Assembly (NCBI GenBank): GCA_022712855.1
Contig: JAFLJT010000044.1
Span: 1-41,444, forward strand
DNA from: Pseudodesulfovibrio sp.
Lineage (GTDB): Bacteria; Desulfobacterota; Desulfovibrionia; Desulfovibrionales; Desulfovibrionaceae
DNA length: 41,444 bases
Direction: 5' to 3'
This document shows, piece by piece, positions 20,114 to 27,245 of the stretch. Position 1 is the first letter of the stretch, and each line of letters opens with the position of its first letter. A program made the translations under genes and the position numbers. The notes under the pieces were generated by a model that had not been told where the DNA came from, ran no database searches, and saw nothing but the letters and a program-made list of their open reading frames with translations.

Positions 20114-21052
20114 TCAAATAACATAGCTTAGCTTTTGCATTGCTCTTTTCACTGTATCGATAATGCGTAGCAACAGTTTTTCCCCATTCGGATCATCGGG
20201 CATGATGGCGAGATTAGTATTGAAAGGGTACGCCCATCGCAACATGACAGCCGGAATGTATATTTCACCGTACTGTTTCTCGAAGTGGTACTTGTTTTCC
20301 ATGTGGAAAACCGAAATGAGCGGCGTACGTAAAGCTGTGGCCATGTGCATGGGGCAACTATCAAAGCCAATATAAAAATCAGAAGCCCAAATGAGAGCCA
20401 TTGCTTGCCTCAACGTTGTACCTGGGTTGTCCAGCCCCAAGTCTTGATCGACGGATTCAGGCCGCCCTATCTGGAAAAAGGAAACCTGTCCTCGCATCCT
20501 GTCAACAAGTTCAAGCCAATTGGATACATTCCACGGGCATCCCATTGGACTGCTGCTTGTTCCCCCAGGGTGTAAACACACGAGCGGTCGAGGAAGGTGC
20601 CTTAACTCATTGATAGCCCATCGTTTTTCATCGGCAGAAAGGTGTAGTGACGGTCGCAATTCTCGAGGGCGAAGGCCGTAGGCAAAGCAGATGTTTTCGA
20701 TGACATGACTCAGCTGAACGAGCGAAAGCTCTTCGTCATTTACGCCGGAGAACCCCTCTATATCTATTTCCTCAGCATTAAGAATGGTCTCTATAAAGGG
20801 GTTGTTTTCAAAAAAAGGATAAGGAGATTCGCCTGCAACAACTCCAACTTTGGGAGAGATTGGTGCGGTGATGATGGTAATTGGACGGCCAAGACTTTGT
20901 GCATAATCATCAATCAATCGCGTATACACCAAGACATTACCCAAGCCACTCCCCGCACAATTAGGAATCGCCAAGTCAGCTCCATATTTACGAGCGTAGC
21001 TTTTCGATAAAGGTAAAAGCTCAGTAGTTAGAGACGTATTCTTTTGATGCAT
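20114..21052 (-). CDS. Glycosyltransferase family 9 (heptosyltransferase-like)
   Basis: VCLHPGGTSSSPMGCPWNVSNWLELVDRM, DFYIGFDSCPMHMATALRTPLISVF. Confidence 0.8.
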   Translation of the reverse strand: MHQKNTSLTTELLPLSKSYARKYGADLAIPNCAGSGLGNVLVYTRLIDDYAQSLGRPITIITAPISPKVGVVAGESPYPFFENNPFIETILNAEEIDIEGFSGVNDEELSLVQLSHVIENICFAYGLRPRELRPSLHLSADEKRWAINELRHLPRPLVCLHPGGTSSSPMGCPWNVSNWLELVDRMRGQVSFFQIGRPESVDQDLGLDNPGTTLRQAMALIWASDFYIGFDSCPMHMATALRTPLISVFHMENKYHFEKQYGEIYIPAVMLRWAYPFNTNLAIMPDDPNGEKLLLRIIDTVKRAMQKLSYVI

Positions 21053-21070
21053 AATTTCTAGTTATCGATA
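21050..21070 (-). repeat. Right 21-bp inverted repeat of putative invertible segment
   Basis: CATAATTTCTAGTTATCGATA, perfect reverse complement of 15528-15548. Confidence 0.9.
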
Positions 21071-22015
21071 ACTCCCATCCACCCCGAACCCATCCCTCGG
21101 ATGGCTCCTACTTAGCGCCTCGCGCTGGGCGGCTAAGCTGACGTGGGTGTATATTTCTGTGACGGCTAGAGAACTGTGACCCAGTAATGTCTGTATGTTT
21201 CGGATATCGGCACCGTTTTCTAGTAGGAGGGTTGCGATGGTGTGGCGGAACATGTGTGGGGTGACTTTGCCGGGGACGCTTGCCAGGTTTTTGTATTTGT
21301 TGACCAGGAAGCGGACGGACTGGTCGGAGAGTGGGCGTTTGTCGCGGTTGAGGAAGAATGCGTCCTTGAAGGACAAATGTTGGGCATAGCAATCGCGATA
21401 TCGTATCAGGGCCGACAATGCGTGGGTGCTGCATATGGGTATTGCTCGTTCCCGTTTTCCTTTTCCAACCACTTGGATCATTTCATTTGTTAGGTCGACT
21501 TGTTCTGATGTGAGCGAGCAGAGTTCCGAGACTCGGACTCCGGTTGAAAACAGCAGCTCCAGGACAGCTATGTCGCGTGTTGTTTCACAGTACTGGCGGG
21601 ACTTGTAGGCTGACTCTTCTCTCAGCTTGTGAGCGCATTGCAGAATCTTTTTCAAAGAGGGCAACGGGATGTTTCGCGGCAGGCTCCTTTCGTGGGAGAG
21701 CCTGAGCCTCAGCTTCCTGAATGGGGAGCCTGAGATGTGATCTTCTTGTTCGAGGAATGTGAAAAAGGTCTTGAGAGTGGCTATTTTTCGCTTGATGCTT
21801 TTGGGCTTGTATTTGGCGGCAAGCTGGCTCAGGTAGATTCTGAGATGATCCTTGCTGATGTCCGCTACCAGCAGCGGTGTTTCTTTTGACTCGATAGCCA
21901 GGCGAAACTGTTTGAGGTCGTTCTTGTACGCGGCGATGGTCAGCTTGGATAGATTTCGCTCAATACGGCAGTGGTGAATGAATAGGTCGGTAGTTTCTCG
22001 CAGGTTCATGCCCAT
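21062..22015 (-). CDS. XerC/XerD-like tyrosine recombinase
   Basis: LLFSTGVRVSELCSL (R), VTPHMFRHTIATLLLENGADIRNIQTLLGHSSLAVTEIYTHVS (HxxR, H, Y). Strong aaggaggag RBS; stop codon inside the right inverted repeat. Confidence 0.9.
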   Translation of the reverse strand: MGMNLRETTDLFIHHCRIERNLSKLTIAAYKNDLKQFRLAIESKETPLLVADISKDHLRIYLSQLAAKYKPKSIKRKIATLKTFFTFLEQEDHISGSPFRKLRLRLSHERSLPRNIPLPSLKKILQCAHKLREESAYKSRQYCETTRDIAVLELLFSTGVRVSELCSLTSEQVDLTNEMIQVVGKGKRERAIPICSTHALSALIRYRDCYAQHLSFKDAFFLNRDKRPLSDQSVRFLVNKYKNLASVPGKVTPHMFRHTIATLLLENGADIRNIQTLLGHSSLAVTEIYTHVSLAAQREALSRSHPRDGFGVDGSYR

Positions 22016-22205
22016 CTCCTCCTTCTAGGTGTTTGAGGGAAGGGCATGATCTAAATCAGCATAAAAGTCACATAGATATGGGCATATACTGGAGTTTGTA
22101 AATCTGGGCGTATGGAGTTTTGAGAGGCATTTATGCCTGATATTGGCGTGAATCTCAGGCTCTTGGTTTGGGGTGATGATCCGACTATGTCAAAGGACAA
22201 TAAAA

Positions 22206-22235
22206 AGGCCGTCCAATGGACGGCCTTTCTTTTGT
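22206..22235. terminator. Bidirectional rho-independent terminator
   Basis: aaaaaggccgtcc aatg gacggcctttctttt. Confidence 0.75.
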
Positions 22236-23258
22236 TTATCCCAACGGTGCCAGCAAATTGTTTGGCCTGTATGTTTTGTTCTTGTCGAACTTTTCTTCGG
22301 CAGACTCATGGATGGAGTCATTGGTCGTCATACCTATGCGGATAGGCCGGATATGTGGCGGGATCAACTTGTAGAACGTATTCCAGGATTCATGGTGCTG
22401 CTTGTTGATGATTGACTTCGTTTTGGGCACAGGAGTCTTGAAAACAAGGCCACAGGCAGTGGCGTTTTCCATCATCCACTTGAGGGGGATATCCGAATAT
22501 GTCGTATCCGCGTATCCACCGCCGACGTCAGCATGAACACCGGCGAACCATACCTGCTTAAGCACCTGCTTCCCTTCATCCTGAACAGATTTGGGTTGGT
22601 CCCAGAGACACGCCTTGAAATTCAACCGTTTCTCATCAACCGATAAGGCCTGATATGCGTTTGCGACTATGGAACTGAGTCCTGTGTCATGGAATTTATT
22701 TATCCGGCTCAAGGGACTGTTACTCCATATCGGGTTGCCGAGTGCACCGACAGTATCCCACACACCTATGAAGTGGATTGGTGAAACATCCTCCACCGCA
22801 TATTGCTCACGAAAGGCCTTGGCGTTCTTCCCCTTGGGGTGATCGGCCGCATCTGATGAGCGATACAGCTTGAAAGCTTTCTTCACGAGTGCGCTAGTCT
22901 CATCCGGGTCGGATGTCTTCTTGAGTATGCCACAATTACGGATCATTCCAGCCAGGCTGCGGACCGTGTACGCGCCACGGCTGAATCCGAACAGATATAT
23001 CTGGTCCCCTTTGTTGAATTCATCCATGAGACCGGCATAGACATCACGGATATTCTTGGACAGTCCAGCGCCTGTGGCGCCTTCATAGCACCGCCTTAAC
23101 CAGTTGCCGGAGGCCCCTACACCCGCATCATAAATATACTTCTGAACCTCCTTGCCGTTTTTATCACTCAGGGCATCTCGCACCTTAATCACATTGGTAG
23201 TGTGTTCTGAATCGGCAGAATTCCAAGTACCATCGCAAAGAACGACTAACTTTCTCAT
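22236..23258 (-). CDS. DUF2235 alpha/beta-hydrolase (Tle1-like phospholipase family)
   Basis: RKLVVLCDGTWNSAD, IYLFGFSRGAYTVRSLAGMIRNCG (GxSxG), HFIGVWDTVGALG. Confidence 0.85.
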   Translation of the reverse strand: MRKLVVLCDGTWNSADSEHTTNVIKVRDALSDKNGKEVQKYIYDAGVGASGNWLRRCYEGATGAGLSKNIRDVYAGLMDEFNKGDQIYLFGFSRGAYTVRSLAGMIRNCGILKKTSDPDETSALVKKAFKLYRSSDAADHPKGKNAKAFREQYAVEDVSPIHFIGVWDTVGALGNPIWSNSPLSRINKFHDTGLSSIVANAYQALSVDEKRLNFKACLWDQPKSVQDEGKQVLKQVWFAGVHADVGGGYADTTYSDIPLKWMMENATACGLVFKTPVPKTKSIINKQHHESWNTFYKLIPPHIRPIRIGMTTNDSIHESAEEKFDKNKTYRPNNLLAPLG

Positions 23259-23456
23259 AGCAACCTCCCACTAAAGTAAACGTAAGTACGATATTTATTT
23301 ACTCCTATGCACAATCTAGCCATTAAGGTCAAATAAAGTCCATTCACTATTTAAACTACCAACTACAGGTCTCAGATGAGAACTTTTCCCATTAAGCAAG
23401 AAAACACAGCCATGCCGAAATCTGGGAATTTGGGCATGGAAATATAGGGTAAATCT

Positions 23457-23514
23457 GAAATCTGGGGACACAATACTAACTAATTGCCAAAATAGTATTG
23501 TGTCCCCAGATTTC
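23457..23514. repeat. REP-like palindrome, GGGGACACA type
   Basis: 22-bp perfect arms gaaatctggggacacaatacta / tagtattgtgtccccagatttc, 14-nt loop. Confidence 0.85.
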
Positions 23515-23623
23515 CATATTTATTGGTAGCGGACTTGATGTTGACATCATTGCCCGCTTTGAGGGTTGCGTCGTTTTCGGCGGCAACCTTTGCGCCCTCA
23601 ATACTGAGTTGTTGGAATCGGTT
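23515..23623 (-). pseudogene. Internally deleted remnant of FHA-repeat (CdiA-like) coding sequence
   Basis: atatttattggtagcggacttgatgttgacatcattgcccgctttgagggtt.cgtcgttttcggcggcaacctttgcgccctc matches ~26467-26551. It is then fused to tactgagttgttgg, which matches ~26693-26706. Confidence 0.8.
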
Positions 23624-23736
23624 GCTATGCCAATGAACAAGAAGAAGACCCGGTTAGACCGAGCCTTCTTGTATAATATCCACTTTTCATGGACTGCTAA
23701 TTAGTAAGGTGTCCCCGAAATTAGGGAGGTGTCCCC

Positions 23737-24135
23737 CTAATTCGCGTAGGGATGCTCTTTTAGTATCTCATCAATCTCTTTTTGGCGTCTGTCAGCCCAT
23801 TCTGGTTTCAACTTCCGTAACAATTTCAATTGGTGTTTGAATAGTAACCTTCTAAAATTCTGTCCTGGCATCTTGTTGTTTGCTGCAAAACTTGATGCTG
23901 CCGCATGAGTTGCGCTTTGAAGAAATAAATACTTAAGATATGAAGACGATTTGGTTACTACCCTCTTTCGTTCTATACCACGCTCTACAACTACACAAAG
24001 GTACTCTTCTCCATGGATTTCTACATTAGTTACCACATCGGATGTCTCATCCCCAATTAATAGGTAGCTTGTTTTAACACCCACCAATTCACCAAGTCGT
24101 AATATATCTTTTTGCAATTCTTCTACTGACTCCAT
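23737..24135 (-). CDS. Putative immunity protein for the TNT-type toxin
   Basis: 132-aa ORF directly downstream (minus strand) of the toxin C-terminus, overlapping at 24135. Confidence 0.6.
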   Translation of the reverse strand: MESVEELQKDILRLGELVGVKTSYLLIGDETSDVVTNVEIHGEEYLCVVVERGIERKRVVTKSSSYLKYLFLQSATHAAASSFAANNKMPGQNFRRLLFKHQLKLLRKLKPEWADRRQKEIDEILKEHPYAN

Positions 24136-26768
24136 TACTTCACCTCTTCGATATACTCATCATCCAACAACTCTTGGACAGTCATTTCCGTTTCAAACTG
24201 AGTGCCTCTCCCTACCTGATCAAACCAAGGTTCAACTTTTCCCTCTTTTACTGGAAGCGGTTTAAGCACCCGGTATACTGTTGGAGTCTCATTCTTCCTG
24301 CTTGCTGGCAACGCTCTTTCTTCGAACGGAGTTCCTGCTGGAGACAGAAAGTTTCCAGTTGTAGCGCCATATCTGTCAATCACTGCACCTGGCTGCAAGG
24401 TAGTCTCTATATATTCTCCATTCTCAAACCCATTACGTTTAGGCCAATCTACTGCTCCGGTAGGCTTAACCCATTTGGGATCAATCCCTAGCTTTACTGC
24501 AGTAGCAAGCTGTTCGGGAGTATATGAAGATGAGGTAATAATGCCACTGTCATCAACCAGTCCGCTCTGATCTTCGCTCACTGTCCCAGAATCAACTGCA
24601 CCTGTATTATCCGGCGTTGTACTGTCGCTATTGTCAACTACTGTATCGCCAGGAATTCCATCAGGGCCAAGGTCAATGTCCTCTGGCAATTCATATCCAG
24701 GCGTACCGAACAACTTTTCCTTGATCTCATCAGGAATCGTGTCTACAGCAAACGAAGCATATCCGCCGCCTGACTGTTTGACCCTCGCATCACCGGACAC
24801 GATTGGTTCATTGGTCGCGGGGTCAATTGTTACATCATAGTACACAACGTAACTCTTATCACCAATGATCAGTTCACCCTTTGCCAATGTTGGATTGCCA
24901 AAACTATCTCTGTTCACGACATCCATGGCAACTGTTTTCCCCATGTCCGCAACATGAACTGCTACTTGATCGGTCTTATCAGCATAGCCTGGTACTATCT
25001 CAATAGCTAACAGGTTCAGCTCAGATGGAATGTGATTCTTAATTCCTTCTACTAAATCTGCGCCTAGCTGGGTATTAGTGTCCACCATGCTCATCATTGC
25101 AGCGATGCTAAGAATACTAGTAATAAGTGCGGCATCGTCTACGACAAGAGCAACAGTCACAATGCCCGGTATTTTCGCGTCAATACCATTGCTAGTATAG
25201 GTCAGCTTGATATCATTTTTGCCGATAGTCTCCACCGACTTAGTATAGCCTTTTATGCTTTCTTCAACTGCCGATAATGCTTCGGAATTTGACACACCTT
25301 GATCTCGAAGGTCATGATATAGCTTAGCGACCAGTTCGGAAACAGACTGAACTGTTTTTTCAGCTTGCTCAGGATTTACTTCTTGTGCTGCCATTATATC
25401 GTGCAATAGGCCGGTAATATCTCCTTTAAAATCAGCGAACTCGTCTGCATTCAAATCTGTTTTGCCTTTCAAATCGGCAACAATGTCAGATACTTTTGTA
25501 GCCGTTTTTTTTGCATTTGCCTGAACCCCCTTGAACCCACTCAGCACCTCCTTAACCGCCGCTTTATCAACATACACCGTAACCGAGGTCTTTTCGTCCT
25601 TGGTGATCTCCTGCGCCTTGGCAAGATCGCGATTCAAACCCTCAAGCCCGGCGTCGGGGTCGGAGCGGATGATGATCTCGCCCTCGCCGATGGTGGCGCG
25701 GTTGATTTGTTCGCGGTCCTTGGAGTCGTAGCTGGCGTCGAGGGTTTTGGAAGTGGGCGTGCCGTCAGGGTTGGTTTTCTTTTGTTCTTCTAGATCGTTA
25801 AGCAGTTTGTCTGCTTCTTTAATATAACCGGCTTGTCTTAATTTATCCGCATCTGCTTTTGTCTTCTCTTCTGCTTCGTTGGAATACGACACCGACAAAC
25901 TGGCCTGCCAGTTCTCGGCCTTGTCGTGATCCAAGATATCTTTGTAAGTGAGGGTGTCGGTATCGAGCTTGAGATTCCCGTTTTCGGCAGCGATAACTGC
26001 GCCTTCTATGTGGGTATTCTTCTCGACCCGTATGTTGACCTCTTCCTTGCCGATGATCGAGGTCTGCTGGTTCACCCAGGCGGAGTCGGCCTCGCTTTTA
26101 CCCATGCCACCATGGGCCTCTACGGAAACGCCGTAGCCAATGGTGGCAGAGCCGCCGATGTTCCAGTTGGAACCAGCCGCCGCGCGTTTATCTTGCTCGC
26201 TCCTGACGGTCAAATCGCGGCCAACGTTCATGGCGATCTTTTTCGCCTTAAGCTTGGCCCCGGCCACAGTGGCGTCACGCCCGGATTCAACGGTCAGAGT
26301 CTCCCCGGCGGTGACTTCTGCGTTAGTATGCGTTTCGGCTCTGGACTTGTCCTTAGCCCCCGCAGCTTCCGCTTGGACGCGGAAACCAATGGAGCCGCCT
26401 CCCCCTACGTTGTAGGCAGCCCCAATTCCTGCGCCCGCCGAAGCGGAAATGGACTTGGAGTCGCTGCTATATTTATTGGTAGCGGACTTGATGTTGACAT
26501 CATTGCCCGCTTTGAGGGTTACGTCGTTTTCGGCGGCAACCTTTGCGCCCTCTATGTTGATGTCATTGTCTGCATCGAGTTCAACATCACGGCCAGCTTT
26601 GATGGAAGAAGTAACCGCATCAGCAGCGTCAGTTGTCGAGCTGGATTGCGCAACGGATACGCCACCGGTGATGGAGACAGATGCGCCCACATTACTGAGT
26701 TGTTGGGCTGCGGAGACACCGCGCAGAGTAAGAAAAGGGGTCAGGTCTTTTCTCTTAGCCTTTTTCAA
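24135..26768 (-). CDS. Orphan CdiA-type C-terminal cassette: FHA-repeat part plus TNT (NAD+ glycohydrolase) toxin domain
   Basis: FHA repeats homologous to 27246-34013. C-terminus VIDRYGATTGNFLSPAGTPFEERALPASRKNETPTVYRVLKPLPVKEGKVEPWFDQVGRGTQFETEMTVQELLDDEYI has TNT-domain features. No signal/TPS domain; start is TTG inside a palindrome. Confidence 0.75.
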   Translation of the reverse strand: MKKAKRKDLTPFLTLRGVSAAQQLSNVGASVSITGGVSVAQSSSTTDAADAVTSSIKAGRDVELDADNDINIEGAKVAAENDVTLKAGNDVNIKSATNKYSSDSKSISASAGAGIGAAYNVGGGGSIGFRVQAEAAGAKDKSRAETHTNAEVTAGETLTVESGRDATVAGAKLKAKKIAMNVGRDLTVRSEQDKRAAAGSNWNIGGSATIGYGVSVEAHGGMGKSEADSAWVNQQTSIIGKEEVNIRVEKNTHIEGAVIAAENGNLKLDTDTLTYKDILDHDKAENWQASLSVSYSNEAEEKTKADADKLRQAGYIKEADKLLNDLEEQKKTNPDGTPTSKTLDASYDSKDREQINRATIGEGEIIIRSDPDAGLEGLNRDLAKAQEITKDEKTSVTVYVDKAAVKEVLSGFKGVQANAKKTATKVSDIVADLKGKTDLNADEFADFKGDITGLLHDIMAAQEVNPEQAEKTVQSVSELVAKLYHDLRDQGVSNSEALSAVEESIKGYTKSVETIGKNDIKLTYTSNGIDAKIPGIVTVALVVDDAALITSILSIAAMMSMVDTNTQLGADLVEGIKNHIPSELNLLAIEIVPGYADKTDQVAVHVADMGKTVAMDVVNRDSFGNPTLAKGELIIGDKSYVVYYDVTIDPATNEPIVSGDARVKQSGGGYASFAVDTIPDEIKEKLFGTPGYELPEDIDLGPDGIPGDTVVDNSDSTTPDNTGAVDSGTVSEDQSGLVDDSGIITSSSYTPEQLATAVKLGIDPKWVKPTGAVDWPKRNGFENGEYIETTLQPGAVIDRYGATTGNFLSPAGTPFEERALPASRKNETPTVYRVLKPLPVKEGKVEPWFDQVGRGTQFETEMTVQELLDDEYIEEVK

Positions 26769-26796
26769 GAAATGCTAAAATGAAAGACCTGACCCC
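26737..26796. repeat. REP-like palindrome, GGGGTCAGGTC type
   Basis: 14-bp perfect outer arms ggggtcaggtcttt / aaagacctgacccc, plus internal ttagc/gctaa stem. Confidence 0.85.
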
Positions 26797-26910
26797 ATTC
26801 TCTCTACTATTCTCTCTAATTCCTGTGCAAAGAAATAGTTAGGTAGCTGTCCCCCTATCTTTTTCGTCCACCTATCTTTTTCCCTGGAATTTGGGAGACA
26901 CCTCCTTGAT

Positions 26911-27228
26911 TCATACAGATTTATATTTACTTGATGTCACATGGTATAATCCGCTGAGTTCGCTCTCAAGCCTATGGAAAAGGCTTCTGCCTTCCTCATG
27001 AAAAGCTTGCCATAACATTTTATTTGCTGACTCTGATGAAAAACCCGAATCAGGTGGATAACTTTGATCAAGTGTCGACTGATAAACCCTATCCCATTTT
27101 TCTATATCACTCTTTAATAATTGACTAATTTGGATATTTCCTGGTCCGATATCCTCAAGCCCTCCGTCGGCTTTTACCAACCAAACAGAAGAACACATAT
27201 ATTCTAGAGCCAATCTTATTTCTTCCAC
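26911..27228 (-). CDS. Putative CdiI-type immunity protein
   Basis: 105-aa ORF immediately downstream of the CdiA-like toxin C-terminus. Confidence 0.6.
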   Translation of the reverse strand: MEEIRLALEYMCSSVWLVKADGGLEDIGPGNIQISQLLKSDIEKWDRVYQSTLDQSYPPDSGFSSESANKMLWQAFHEEGRSLFHRLESELSGLYHVTSSKYKSV

Positions 27229-27245
27229 GATCCACCTTCTCCTAC

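Noticed and set aside
25926-26783. Long antisense ORFs across the CdiA-like genes (e.g. 25926-26783, 28308-29309, 32751-33617)
   Set aside because: Arise opposite GC-rich repetitive FHA coding sequence; no protein-family features or RBS.
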